DNA from: Elysia crispata
Taxonomy: Eukaryota > Mollusca > Gastropoda > Plakobranchidae
NCBI GenBank assembly: GCA_033675545.1
Contig: JAWDGP010003562.1
Coordinates: 1 to 64,000, forward strand
DNA: 64,000 bases
Direction: 5' to 3'
The notes beneath the pieces were generated by a model that saw nothing but the letters and a program-made list of their open reading frames with translations, was not told the origin of the DNA and searched no databases. Made by a program: the position numbers and the translations under genes. This document shows, piece by piece, positions 49,123 through 62,082 of this stretch; positions within the stretch are counted from its first letter, which is position 1, and each line of letters starts with the position of its first letter.

Positions 49123-50820
49123 TCACTTCTAATTCAAACCAATTCCAACTGAGTAATCATATTTTTCTGGATCACCCCAGTCTTTACAAAGTTGTACCAT
49201 GTCTCTCTAAGGTGTAAACTTTGAGCTTAACATGGAAACCATCGCAATACCGATATGTGAAAACAGGTGTATGATATTTTGTAATTGCTATATCAGTAAG
49301 TAGTTTTTAAACAAATACAGTTTGTTTTTTAAATAAATAAGCCAGCGCACAAACAATTTGACATAGGCCTATTGCATTTGTTCATTGTTTGGCTAAGTCG
49401 AGGCCTGACTAAGTACAGGTCGATTCATTAAGGGAAACTAAATCTTGCTTTGTTTCAACTGTGAGCTTTATCATTTAGCTATTCGCCATAGTTAGGACAT
49501 TTTAATATTGTTGTTAAGTGTGCTTTTGGATTAAACAAAAGCTGCTTTCCGAACATTACTCTGTTCTAACTGCGACAAAAAGTTACACGAAATAAATCTC
49601 TATAAACCTTGATATGCAAAGACCAATTATTTGTTCATTTGGGTGACTTGGCCTGGAGGTGGAGAAGCCTTGGACTGAGCACAAGTTAAGAAAAACGTGT
49701 CACAATATTTACTCTGTTGTCTACCTCGTGCAAGCGTCTTTATTTTTCTAGCCCCATCCCAACGTTGAGACGATGTTAAAGGGGAAAATACTAGCAGCAA
49801 GATACATTTTTCAAGTGATTGAAGGTCAACTTACTTGATTAACACAGACATCAACTGTATACACACACACACACACAGCTTGGCCTTTTGGACAAGTTCA
49901 GTACCTTCTCTGGTCGTCATGCTTTGCTCGTGAGAATGTGGCGGTGAGCGGTTCTCAGCTATGGCATTGCAGTGCTCCGTTGTACAACTTTGCAGTTGCA
50001 CTCTGAGCACGTCGCCGCGCAATCAGGCGATCGGCAGCGCTCTGGGAGTTCAGAACGTGGTATTTGAATTAAGATCTAGACTCAAGATTAAGATTTATAC
50101 TTGACTTAAAATAATGTACGAGTCAATGGCTAGATTATAAATTATTGCTGTAAACATTAAATTTTTGTGCGTTGTCCTTAAAATAAAATACGTGTACAAT
50201 TCGAAATGCAGACTGAGATATGTGATACAATTGTACATACACTGATGTAGATATACATTGTAGATGTAAACTCAAGACCTTTGGGGCTAGTTTGTCTCAG
50301 GATTCTATATTTCTTTTATTCTAAACTAAGTAATCGGCAGATTATCAAGGCGTGCATTTAGGCGTATACTATCTGGTGTATGTTGGACATTCACCTGGAC
50401 ATGGCTGCGCTGAGCTATTGCGACTGATTTTCACATTCTGTTCTTGATCGTTCTTGACTTGAAGTATAGACAAATAATCCTAAAAAAAACCAATTCAGTC
50501 GTATTTTCTAGTTATTTAAATGGATTGTTAAAATTTCCCTTAAATTTGTTGGTTTCAATCTGGAAAGTATTTTAACTAATGTAGATCTAAATCGGTATTC
50601 AAGATATCTCAAAGCCAATCCTTTACATGACTAAGCTGTTAAGGTATCATAGCCTTTAGGTGTCTAATGTGCTCAAATACAGTAGCCCTCTCTTTTTTGT
50701 AAACTAAAATCTGCCTCCTGGCTTACTTTCATTATTTCCGATTTTAATTTCTGGCTGTAGGATTCCCATTTCTCCATCTCATTCTCTTATTTCTTTATGT
50801 AAATTCTCTACCCTCCATCC
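49123..50820. other. Unique stretch with a CpG-richer segment at 49.9-50.06 kb
   Basis: No gene is recognised. Bases about 49900-50060 contain several CpGs (CACGTCGCCGCGC, GGCGATCGGCAGCG), unusual for this window. The segment could be a promoter for a plus-strand transcript through the exon-like blocks beyond 50.8 kb; this is an inference. Confidence 0.35.
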
Positions 50821-50890
50821 AGGAACAGTCCTGAGGCCAGCAACAAAGAGCAGTTAGAAATTTCTCAAATATCTAAGAAGTCTCTTGTCG
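50821..50890 (+). other. Exon-like block
   Basis: Preceded by a pyrimidine-rich stretch ending CCATCCAG and followed by GTGAGTATC, a good donor match. One frame is open (NSPEASNKEQLEISQISKKS). If joined to the next exon-like block in that frame it stops after about 24 codons, so coding function is doubtful. Confidence 0.3.
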
Positions 50891-51157
50891 GTGAGTATCT
50901 TGAACATAATGTGGCGGACAAAAAAGCATGCTTGCCATAATTTAAACAGCGGTCTTATTGTAATTGTTAATTTCTTAATGAATTTGATATGCTGAACACT
51001 AATATGAAAGTTTTATTCGTCGCAAATTCTTTTCAAGATATAAGCATGTTTATGTTGCTTTAAAATCCCAATAAACTAAGTTCCAAATTTGTTGAGAAGC
51101 GTTCAATTGTGAAGCCAAGGGTGAGTGGGCTGATATCTACATGTTTACCTAAACAGC

Positions 51158-51935
51158 ATGGTATCAAATGATATTTTAACTGTCCTCTTATTCTTTTTTT
51201 TAAAACCCAACAGGTAACAGTACCTCAAAATCCAGATGTTTGCGAGGAGATCCCAGTAACATATCAATGCAGCACCAAAATATCTAAAATGGAAAAATGT
51301 TGGTATAAAGGCATATCTGTAGAAGCTTTTGGAAAACATTCAGTATCAAAAAGGAAAGGTGAGACTAAAACCATATTTTTTTGTTATTTTTCTATTTAAA
51401 GCACACTAACATCCTTTAAACACCACTCTTTCTTTGGTCTTTTGTGATTCATATTGTACTATAATTATTTGTAGTGTCAGGAGTAAATTCTGCATTGTGC
51501 AAATAGTAATCTGGTTTTTAAATTATCTTTATTGTATCATGCTTTTCCTTCCTCTTTTTATCATTTTCACAATTAGTAATCATTATCCTCACTACAATCA
51601 CCCATTATTCAATCATGATCAAATTATTTTGCATGATATTTTATACTTTTTCTCATTTTTTGTGAACGGAGCGATACTTTGAATTTTTTTCCCTTAAAAG
51701 TCACATGGTGTCATCAATTATTTTAACTGCCCTCTTACTGTGGTTTCTTATTTTCTGAACCCTTCAGATGACAATACCTTTGATTTCCAGTTTGGGCAAG
51801 GAGATTCCAGAGGGAGCCAAAGCAGTACCAAAATGACTGGAATGGAAACTGTTGGTTTGAAGGCTCAGCTGCAGAGTAATCTTCTGGAAAACATTCAGTA
51901 CCAAAAAGTAACGGTGACGCTAAGACCATATTTCA
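51158..51935 (+). repeat. Two-copy duplication of an exon-like block (offset about 546 bp)
   Basis: 51158-51375 and 51704-51935 share CATGGT-TCA, TATTTTAACTG-CCTCTTA, AG-ACAATACCT, TGGAAAACATTCAGTA-C and the following GTGA-C-CTAA-ACCATATTT. In copy 1 the block runs from ACCCAACAG to GGAAAG|GTGAGAC and is open for 50 codons (VTVPQNPDVCEEIPV onward). In copy 2 a different frame is open (DNTFDFQFGQGDSRG onward). The preserved frames differ between copies, so protein-level conservation is not shown. Confidence 0.7.
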
Positions 51936-52289
51936 AGTTTTATTTTTTAAATGTCATTCTCTTCTTTCCTTCTATTTCTAACATCACCATTATCACAATT
52001 ATTTTGTGTGTTATTTATGCCAATCTTAGGATTATAGCTGTCTTTACTGTCTTTTTTACTTGATCTTTCTTCAAAGGTCATTTTTAAACTTGCTGTTTGC
52101 TGTGAGTGAAGATCTAAGCCAGTATTATTGTGCAATATCTGCTTTTTAGTTCCTTACAGCATGGCTTTTGATTGCTCTTTCAGTTAGGCCATTTATCTCT
52201 CTGCATCAACAAGATTATTAGCATTTGCTCTTAAGAGAATCTTATGCTATTATTTTCATGTTCTCTATTTTTACAAGACTGTAAACTAA
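51936..52289. other. AT-rich spacer
   Basis: No gene is recognised. Confidence 0.45.
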
Positions 52290-53690
52290 ACCTTTATATA
52301 TCTTCATTTTGCATGTGATACTTTTGAAATATCTAATAAATTTATATCTGGAGAAAGGTTATGAGGTTGTCTCAACTGCCTCTGCTTTTATGAATTTATA
52401 CAAACTTACAAATGCTCGACAAGATTATTAACATTTGTGTCTATGTTTACAATGTGCTTTGGGAGTTGATCGTTTCTGTAAGGTTTATACAATAAGTATC
52501 TTCACCTGATCTAAGCTTACGAGTCATCTGATTCAACACTTTAAAGTATCTCTACCTTGTTTATAATTTCTGTACCCAAAATAGTTTCATTTTAAGTAAG
52601 CAACATATTATAAGTGTCACATTGTGTATAGCTGCTACATTTTACAAGATCATTAATACAGATCTGACAATTCATCTCTATATCTTTAACAATTATATCA
52701 TAAGAAAGTCCATTATCAGCACTTAGAAATATGGTTCTTTCTTCTTTACTTTTGCAAGATATATGTATAGCCTAAGGATAAAACTATCTGTACCATAGAC
52801 ATGACACATTTCCAAAATTTTAAGTATGAATATGTGAAAAAAGTTTGTGAGGATATTGGTGTCTCAATCGCTTCTATTTTGGCAAGGTTATTATTTTCAC
52901 TTGGTTGAAGTACACTGGTACCTACATTTACAAAATTGTTTTGGAAAAATTTATATAACTGAAGTATTTTCGGTTTATACATCAAGTACTTTCTTAACCT
53001 AAATAAACATGTCATTCCACAGCTCGACACTTGTCCCTACCTTTACATATCTACACTTTGCATGTGATGCGTTTGAAAGATCTCACGAATTTTTATCTGG
53101 GGAAAGTTTATGAGGTTACTGTCTTAACTTCCTCTGTTTTTATGAATTTATACAAATTTACAAAATAATTAGCATTTGAATCTACGATTTGGAATTATTT
53201 ATATCTGTCAGGTTTACAATAAGTATCTTCTCTTGACTGGCTTGACACTTAAGTATCCCTACCTTGTTTAATATGTCTGTACCTAAAATAGTTTCATGGT
53301 AAATAGGCTACAGTAACTAAACGGCATATTATGTAAAGCTGCTCCATTTTACAAAATTATTAACAAAGATATGACAATTTGCATCTCTGTCAATAAGTAA
53401 GTCTTTTGTTTCTTTCTTCTTTACTTTTGCAAGATATATGCCTATCCTCATAAGGTTAAAGCAATCTGTATCTTACATGCAATACATTTTCAAAATCTCA
53501 AGTATGAATATGCGGGGAAAACTTGTGAGGGTATTGGTGTCTCCGTCACTTCTATTTTGGCAAGTTCATTATTTACACCTGGTTGAAATGCAGTGGTACC
53601 TATATTTACAAAGTGGTTTTGAATTATAGGTTTTGTGGTTTTGAATTATAGGTATTTTTGGTTTAAACAAGTGCTATTATTTAACCAGAA
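52290..53690. repeat. Two-copy tandem duplication, unit about 750 bp
   Basis: GCATGTGAT at 52311 recurs at 53060, and the collinear match continues through TATCTGG-GAAAG-TTATGAGG, CTGTACC-AAAATAGTTTCA, CTTCTTTACTTTTGCAAGA and TTCTATTTTGGCAAG. Copies are diverged by many substitutions and small gaps. No conserved long frame. Confidence 0.88.
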
Positions 53691-53869
53691 CTTACCAAGA
53701 TATTATTCGGCACTTGTATCTCTGCCTTACATATATACTTTGACTAATTACCTTACCAAAAGTTAATTACCTGAGTATCACTTTGATATATAGTATACAC
53801 TGTTTGTCCTTTTTTACAAGGTGTCTGGTGATCTACATCAGTATCTACAACTGATTGTATTATTATTCA

Positions 53870-54075
53870 CCTCTTCACCACCATGCTTTCTTCAATAGTG
53901 CTTGTGGTGTTAGTCTATGTATTATTTAAAAAAAAAATGGACACTATCTGCACTTATATTGATATCTCTGCTCTTTACTGCCATGCTTTCTTCTGCACTT
54001 ATATTGAGATCTCTAATCTTTACTGCCATGCTTTCCTCAATGTTTGTGGGGTTAGTTTATGTATTAATATAAAAA
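53870..54075. repeat. Nested short duplications (45 bp and 146 bp)
   Basis: CTGCACTTATATTGA-ATCTCT recurs 45 bases apart (53948 and 53993). CCATGCTTTC-TCAAT with the following GTGTTAGTCTATGTATTA-like sequence recurs 146 bases apart (53881 and 54027). Confidence 0.85.
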
Positions 54076-54762
54076 TCTTATCTTTCCTCAGAGATTTTTT
54101 GGGAAACTAGTATCTTAACTGTGCTTATATTTACATAGTTAAGTTGACCCTATTTAAATCATGTGTAATTTTTTTTTTATAATATCTCTTCAAAAATACA
54201 TTAGTGTCTTTCCCTCAGCACTCTAGAGAGTGTCATATATTTAACAATACACTCTTTTTACTAAGCTGCGAACGTATCAAACTGTATCTCGGCAATGATT
54301 GTGGGATTGTGCTTACCTTTATCTTATCCACATTTTAGGTCATGTTTTTGTCTCTTCTCTTTTTGCCTTATTTTACAGTATCTTAACTTTCCTCATTAAA
54401 ATGGGCAACATCTGTGCTTCACCCTGTATTTATACTGTACCATTGTTTATCCAGCTATAGTTATCTTTATCATTTTTCTAGAAAGTTGTCTAGACATCAA
54501 TTCATCATACAAGTCGCTTTCACTGTTGAAAAATGTTTATCAATACCTTTAAAAACGTTTTTTACGCTCTGTATACATGTATTTTAATCCTTGAGTTTAA
54601 CTATAGTACCATGTACTCATGTTGATGGTGAATACTTGTGCTAATCCATATTTATATATATTACTAAATTTTTGGTGTACCTAGCCCTTGCGCATATTGT
54701 TTTATCTCTACCTTTGCTGCATTCATAAAAATATTTTGTCTGGTCAATTAACAAATAAAGCG
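54076..54762. other. T-rich stretch
   Basis: T-rich sequence with loose echoes of TATTTACA-type words; no gene is recognised. Confidence 0.45.
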
Positions 54763-55149
54763 TTTTCACTCTATTGTGTAGCCAACCCATGCTTAAATTC
54801 TCTGATCATATATTATTAGATTTCTGTTTTTTCTCTGCGTTTTGCCTATTTACTAGTATTCTACTTCTGTTTTAAAAGTCAATATCCACATTTATATTGA
54901 TTTACATTTTCTTTTTGTTGGCACATTGCTGATGTTTACAAACTCAATATTGTTGTTTTCACTCTATTGTGTAGCCAACCCATGCTTACATTCTCTGATC
55001 ATATGTTATTAGAATTCTGCTTTTTCTCTGCGTTCTGCCTATTTACAAGTTCTCTACTTCTATTTACAAAGTCAACATCCACATTTACATTGATTTACAT
55101 TTTCTTTTTGTTGGTATATTACAGATGTTTACAAACTTAATAGTTGTTG
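54763..55149. repeat. Two-copy tandem duplication, unit 193 bp
   Basis: TTTTCACTCTATTGTGTAGC starts both copies (54763 and 54956), and the whole unit through GATGTTTACAAACT is collinear and highly similar. It is among the younger duplications in this part. Confidence 0.95.
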
Positions 55150-55729
55150 AACCTTACTCTTTGCATTTTACTTTTTTGTCTTCTTCCTGTTTAAAAAAAA
55201 CCAACTATCCCTTGTTCTCTCCTTGTTAAGAATATTGAAAAGATCATTTGGTTAGAACTGGAGCTTACATATCTAAATTTACTCATATGATTGTTTTCCC
55301 AACATTATATTGTTCTTATTTTAATAATTACATGTCTGAGGTTTTGATATTCCCTATCTCACACTTATTTACCAGGTTATCTGTATTTTAGCTGCCTTTC
55401 TGCAGTTACAACTGGTACCTAAGATCAATTGAATTAGAATGTCTGAGGAAAATATGAGGTTATCTGTTCTGAACTTGCGTTTACAAATATACAAGTGCAT
55501 GTACTTCTCCACTTATAAAGGTTCATTAATGAAGGGTTAATCCATGCATAGAAAGTTATTTATATTTGTGTTTTTCTCTTTCACAAATATGTCTAACCAT
55601 GGCAGCATGCATGTGTTTGAAGCCCTACTCTACTTTCTTTCCTAGGATACCAGTTTCAGTATTCACCTACTTTACATGCTAGTTCTCTCGAGCTTACTCG
55701 TGCATTTATAGTTCAATATTTATGTGCAT
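55150..55729. other. T-rich stretch
   Basis: No gene is recognised. Confidence 0.45.
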
Positions 55730-58700
55730 CCTCGCAGGGTTCTTAAAATCTGAAACCATTGTGTATTTACCTTTTCTTTGTGTGCAATATGTTCATCAGT
55801 TTTTATGCTTTGCTTTTGCTTGCAAAGGTAATAAGAATTTCACATTTTAACCTACAGGTTAAAAAGAAACCATCTGAAAGATGAAAAAGTGGACACATTT
55901 TTATGGTATTTTATGTGACCTTATTTGTATATGTTAGGATGTTGAATATTTTACCCTTGGTTACAACTTGATAAGGATTTGCATCTGAGTGACATTTATT
56001 TTTATCATATTTACACAGTTATATGTTTTCTATTTTATTTAAAAGTTTTCTGAGGTCTGAAATTTTTCTCCTATTTCACAATGCAAGTTCTTTTATTTTT
56101 AACTAATTTGTTGGGACTTTTTCAATACATAGTTGTGTTAGCAACGGATTTGAGAAGCTGGTATTGTGATGGTAACCATTAGCGTATGCAACATGGGATA
56201 AAATATGGTCATCACTGTCATCACAAGAGTTGATTTTTTATTTGATTTGGGAAAATATTTTTCTTTTACCATTAAATTTGAACTTTGACTTACAGTAAAA
56301 GCACAGACTGGAGCAGTGTAGAGAACCAGCTATTTCATGTCTGACGTTGACCACATGGGAGTGAAAAGCTGAGCAATTCTGAATTGTGAGTTAAATTATG
56401 AGGGTCAATACTTTGACATTGACATTATGAAATTAGGAGTAAATGCCAACAATAAATTCTCTTTCTGGTTTGTACGAGGCTCTATTTGGGACTTTGTTCA
56501 TTATGTTTAATATGTCTTTTAAAGACTTGTAAACATATGTTTACAATGTAATGTTTTTTTTATGAAAGTACTTAAACATTCATTTTTTAAAACACCCTTT
56601 TTCTAATGCAGGGGGCTAGATATTGAGATAACTTAGAGGCAGAAAGATGAACCAAGACTCTTGACTCTGAGTGAGGATAATTTCTATAAGATAAGCATGC
56701 AACATCTCTTTATCTTCTATTCACTGGTAAGTTTTATAAGCAAGCATTATATATTTCCATGCTCTAGATAAAATATCAAATGTTAAGGGACACAATATTT
56801 GTAACCTCGTTCTTTTTCTTAAAGTAAATATATGTCTATTATATTAGAAAGAGAACATTTATAGGTACTGTTAGGATGAATGTAACTTGAACTCTTTTTA
56901 TCCTGACAGGGTCCTTAATATCTAAAATCTTTGTGTGTTTACCTTTTCTTTGTGCGCAATATGTTCATCAGTTTCTTACTTTGTTTTTGCTTGTAAAGTT
57001 AAGAGTTATATCACATCTTAAGCTGCAGGTGAAAAAGAAACAACCATATTTACCATCCTTATTTACACAGCTAGAGAAATACATCAATTTCTCAATTTTA
57101 CTGAAAAGTTAAACAGGTCTGAAATTTATCTCCAATGTTATGATGTTTTATTGTAAATTTGTTTGGAATTTTTCTATATCTAGTGGTGTAAGCAGCAGAG
57201 TTGAGTAATAGATGGTGTTGTGGTGGTAGCCAGTGGGGTATGCAACATGAATATGAATAACTGGGATAAGAATCATGTAGGAGTCAAGAGTGTTGTCAAG
57301 AAGAATCGGAGCTAGGACAAGTATAAAATGACAGGCATGTACCCTACCTTGAACCTTGCTCTTATGAACTACAGGTAAGTCAAGTGTTCCATTCTATTTT
57401 GCAACATTTATGTCTTAATACCATCGAGGAAAGATAGTGTCAAGCATATGTATATACATTTAGATATATTATGTGATAAAAAAAATCATGGCAGCTAACT
57501 ACACTGGTGTCATCGCAGGAGTTAGAAAATTTATTTTCCGATATAAAAATGATCTAAGAAAATATTTTTCTTCTACCGTCAAATTACAGTAAAGCACTTG
57601 GACTGAAGCAGTGAAAGAACCAGCAATTTCATGTCTGACGCTGACAGCAAGAGAGTAAATAGCTCAGCAATTTTGAATTCTAACACAGATCTTGAAATGA
57701 GACAGAACTGCAAGTTAAATCAGGAGGGTAGTTCTTTGATATGAACATATTGGAGTTTGTGGTAAGTGGCAACTTTCAATTCTCTTTCCAGTTTGTAAGT
57801 TTGTATTGGGCTTTGTTTGAAGACTTTGTTTGTCTTTTATAGACTTTTGGCCATATTATTGCAATGTAATGTTTTTGCTATTACTTAAACATTCAGTTTA
57901 TAAAAACCCTTTTTCCAATGCAGGGTGTTAGCTGTTGAGAGGACTTAGAGCAGGGAGATGATGATGCAAGACTGGACTCTCAGAGAGAGAGAGAGAGGAC
58001 TATTTCTATAACATAAGAATGCAACATATCCTTTTCTTCAGCTCCAACCTAAATCCATTCTCTTTCTGTTTAACGGTAAGCTTATTATATATTTCCATGC
58101 CCATGATAATATAAAATGTTTATTTCTTTTATGTATATATCCATTTTAATCTAATTCAAAATTAGTGGTAATTCTTTTGACATAAACAGTTCTTTCATAG
58201 ATACTAGGCACCGAGTACTATGTGGAATGTGGACTTGGAGCATAAGTAATTAGACAAAGGACATTAATAGGTACTGTAAGGATTAATGTAGCGAGAATCC
58301 TTAGTGTCCTCAGTTTCTTAGTATTTTAAATATTTTTGTGCTTATTTTCCCCAATTTCACAATGCAAGTTCTTATATTTTGAACTAATTTGTTGGAACCT
58401 TTTCTATATCTAGTGATGTAAGCAGCAGAGTTGAGTAATAGCTGTTATTGTGTTGGTAACCAATGGGGTACAACATGGATAAAAGATGGATATGTCCAAC
58501 TGGGATAAGAATCATGTAGGAGTCAAGAGAGTTGTCAAGAAGAATTGGAGCCAGGACAAGCATAAAATGACAGGCATGTACCCCGCTTTGAACCTCGCTC
58601 TTGTGAACTACAGGTAATTTAAGTGTTCCATTCTATTTTGTAACAGATATGACTTAATATTATCAAAGAAAGATATAGTCAAGCATTTTTTAAGACATTT

Positions 58701-58864
58701 TTTATATATAATTATATTTCATGAACGGAAAATCATGGTATCTAACTGCCCTGCTGTTATCACAGGAGTTTGAAGATTTTTTAATTTGCCTATGTAAACA
58801 TGATTTAAGAAAATATTTTTTTTTACCACTCAATTTACAATAAAGCAGTGGGACCGGCAATCTC

Positions 58865-59023
58865 ATGTCTGACGTTGACAACAAGAGAGAGAATACAGAT
58901 TGTGAAATAAGACAGAACTGCATGTTAAACCAAGAGGGTCAGTCCTGTGATATGAACAAGTTGGAGTTTGGGGTAAGAGGCAACATTAAATTCCCTTCCC
59001 AGTTTGTAAGAGGCTCTGCTTGA
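58865..59023 (+). CDS. Short frame in array unit 3 (hypothetical)
   Basis: A 52-codon frame from ATG, beginning MSDVDNKRENTDCEIRQNC and ending FPSQFVRGSA. It is homologous to the frame at 61900 in unit 5 but lacks eight residues, an in-frame gap of 24 bases. It overlaps a donor-like GTAAG at its middle (after KLEFG), so it would be either a spliced exon or a read-through frame. No known domain. The other four units have stops or frameshifts, so it may be a chance survivor. Confidence 0.2.
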   Translation: MSDVDNKRENTDCEIRQNCMLNQEGQSCDMNKLEFGVRGNIKFPSQFVRGSA

Positions 59024-61899
59024 GGGCTTTTGGTTTAATTTGTCGTTTATAGACTTGTGAACATATTATCGCTATGTAATGTTTATGCTTTTACCTAAAC
59101 CTTCTGTTTTTTAAAAGATTTTTTTCTAATACAGGAGGCTGGATGATGAGATGACATCGCGGCACAAAGAGGAAGCAAAACTCTTAACTCCCATAGTAAA
59201 GATAATTTCTATAAAATAAGCATACAGCACTCTTTTATCTCAGCTCCAATGGAAAGAGACTCTCTTTACAGGCAAACATTATATATTTCCATGCCTGAGA
59301 TAAATTATAAAATGTTAAATGACACAATATTGTCTATCCATTATTTTTTTTGTTTTTTTCTCTCCCGTATATATCAAGTATAATCTAATATCTAAATTAT
59401 TGCTAATTCTATTGAAATAATCTTTTCATCAGATGTAGCCACCAAGTAAATGTGTAATGTGGACTTGGAGCACAAGTAGTTAGACAGAGACCTTTGATGA
59501 GTACTGTTAGGATTAATGTAGCTAGAACCCTTAGTTTCCTCAGTTTCTTAGTAGCGTAAATCTTTCTGTACTTACCTTTTCTTTGTATAAAACATTTTCA
59601 TATTTTTTTTTCTTTGTCTTTGCTTGCAAAGTTAATAGTCACCTGATATCTAAATCTAAAGGTAAAAAAGAAAACATCTCAAATATTTAAAAAAAAGTGG
59701 AAACATTTTCAATAGTATTTCATGTGAGCTTGTGAGTGTATGTAAAGATGTTGAATATCATACCAATGGTTACTACTTGATAAGGATCTGCATCTCAGTA
59801 ACATTTATCCTATCCTTATTTACACAGTTATACAAATACATATAACTTTTCAATTTTACTTAAAAGCTAAACAGGTCTGAAATTTTTCTCCAGTTTCACA
59901 ATGTTCTTATTTAAAAATGATTCATTTGTGATGGTAATCAGTGGGATATACAACGTGGATAAAAGGTGGATATGAACAACTGTGACAAGAATCATGTAGG
60001 AGTCGAGAGAGTTGATCATCAGAATTGGAGCTAGGAGAAGTATATAACAACACGTATGTGGCCTACCTTGAACCTTGCTCTTTTGAAATATAAATGTAAA
60101 TCGATAAGTGTTCCATTCTGCTTTGTTAAATTTATATCTTAATAACATCGAGGAAAGATACTGTCAAGCATAGGTATATACATTTAGATTTATGTAAACC
60201 AAAAATCATGGTAGCTAACTGCCGTGCTGTCATCATAAGAGTTATAACATTTTTGAATTTTTCACTGTATAGATGATTTGAAAAAATAGAATATTTTCCT
60301 TTAACCATTAAATTTTGACTTACAGTAAAACAGAAAGTGAAGAGAACCAGCACTTTCATGTCTGACATTGATGGCAATAGAGTGAGCAGCTCAGGATTTT
60401 TTAAATTTACACAAATCATGATATGAGGCAGAATTGGAAGTTAAATCAGGAAGGTCAGTACTTTCATATGGGCATGATGGAGTTGAGGTAAGTGGCAACA
60501 ATACATTCCCTTTCCAATTTATACCAGGTTATATTTGAGATATGTTTACTATGTTTAATATGTCTTTTAAGACTTATAAACATAAAATTGCAATGTAATG
60601 TTTATGCTAGCACTTAAACATTAAAAAAAAAAAACTTTTTTTAATTCACGGGCTAGATGTTGAGAGGACTTGAAGGCAGAAAACCGAAGCAAGACCCTTG
60701 AATCTCAGAACGAGGGTAAATTCAATGAGATAAGCATGTATTATCTCTTTTACTTGAGCTCCAACCCAAAACAACTTTCCTCATGCTCAATGGTAAGCTT
60801 TACAGGTAAGCATTATGTATTTCCATGTCCAGATGAAATGTAAATTTGACACAATTTTAGAATCCTTTCTTTTGTTTGTTCTTTCTCTTAAATACTAAAA
60901 TAAAATTTATTGATTTTATTGTCATGAGTAGTCTTTTCAACAGATGTAGGCATCATGTGCAATGTTGACTTGGAGTGCAAGTAATTAGACAGAGAACATT
61001 ATGATAGGTACTGTAACTAATAATGTAACTAAAGCTCTTACCATCCTTACAGAGTTCTTAGAATCGAACATCTTTGTGTGTTTACCTTTTCTTTTTGTAC
61101 TAGACGTTCATCAGTTTTCATACATTATTTTCGCTTGCAAACTTAATAGTAATCACATCTAGACCTAAAAGTGAAAAAAAAAGCACCTTAATGATTTAGA
61201 AGTGGACACACTTTAAGTGGTATTTCATGTGACCTTGTGTGGTTATGTTAGGATGTTGAATATCTTACCAATGGTTGTTACTTGATAAGAATCTGCATCT
61301 CATCTGTTATCCTTATTTACACAGTTATAGAAATACATGTAAATTTTCAATTTTACTTAAACAGGTCTGAAATTTATCTACAATGTTCCAATGCAAGATC
61401 TTTAATTTCGAAATAATTTGTTGGGACTTTTTCTATATCTACTAATGTTAGCAGCAGAACCAGTGGTGTATGCAAATTGGATAAAAAATGAATATGACCA
61501 ACTGGGACAAGAATCATGTAGGAGCCAAGAGAGTTGTCAGGATGAATCAGAGCCAGGACAAGCATAACATGACAGGCATATACTCCACCTTGAACCTTGC
61601 TCTTGTGAAATACAGGTAAGTCAAGTGTTCTTTTCTATTTTGCAGCATTTATGTCTTGACACCATCTAGGAAAGTAATATCATGTAGGAAAGATAAAACA
61701 AAGCATTTTATATAGATTTATATAATGTAATTTGTGAAGGAAAGATTATGGTAGCTAACTGCCCTGCTTTTATCACAGTAGTTGGAAGATTTTTTAATTT
61801 GTGTATGTAAACATGATTTAAGAAATTGTATATAGTTTTTTTTTACCACTCAATTTGTAAAGCAGTGGGAATGGAGCAGTGAAAAGAACCAGCAATCTC

Positions 61900-62082
61900 A
61901 TGTCTGACATTGACAACAGGAGAGAGAATAGCTCAGCAATTTTGAATTCTTACACAGATTGTGAAATAAGACAGAACTGCAAGTTAAACCAAGAGGGTCA
62001 GTCCTGTGATATGAACAAGTTGGAGTTTGGGGTAAGTGGCAACATTAAATTCCCTTCCCAGTTTGTAACAGGCTCTGCTTGA
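61900..62082 (+). CDS. Short frame in array unit 5 (hypothetical)
   Basis: A 60-codon frame from ATG, beginning MSDIDNRRENSSAILNSY, with EGQSCDMNKLEFG before a GTAAGT donor-like site, and ending FPSQFVTGSA. Unit 2 matches it for about 42 codons (MSDADSKRVNSSAILNSN) and then shifts frame. It has no signal peptide, membrane segment or known domain. Coding status is unproven. Confidence 0.22.
   Translation: MSDIDNRRENSSAILNSYTDCEIRQNCKLNQEGQSCDMNKLEFGVSGNIKFPSQFVTGSA

Noticed and set aside
49879-49915. U2 snRNA 5' end
   Set aside because: TTGGCCTTTTGG followed by CAAG resembles the U2 start over about 20 bases only; the rest of U2 (branch-site region, Sm site) is absent.
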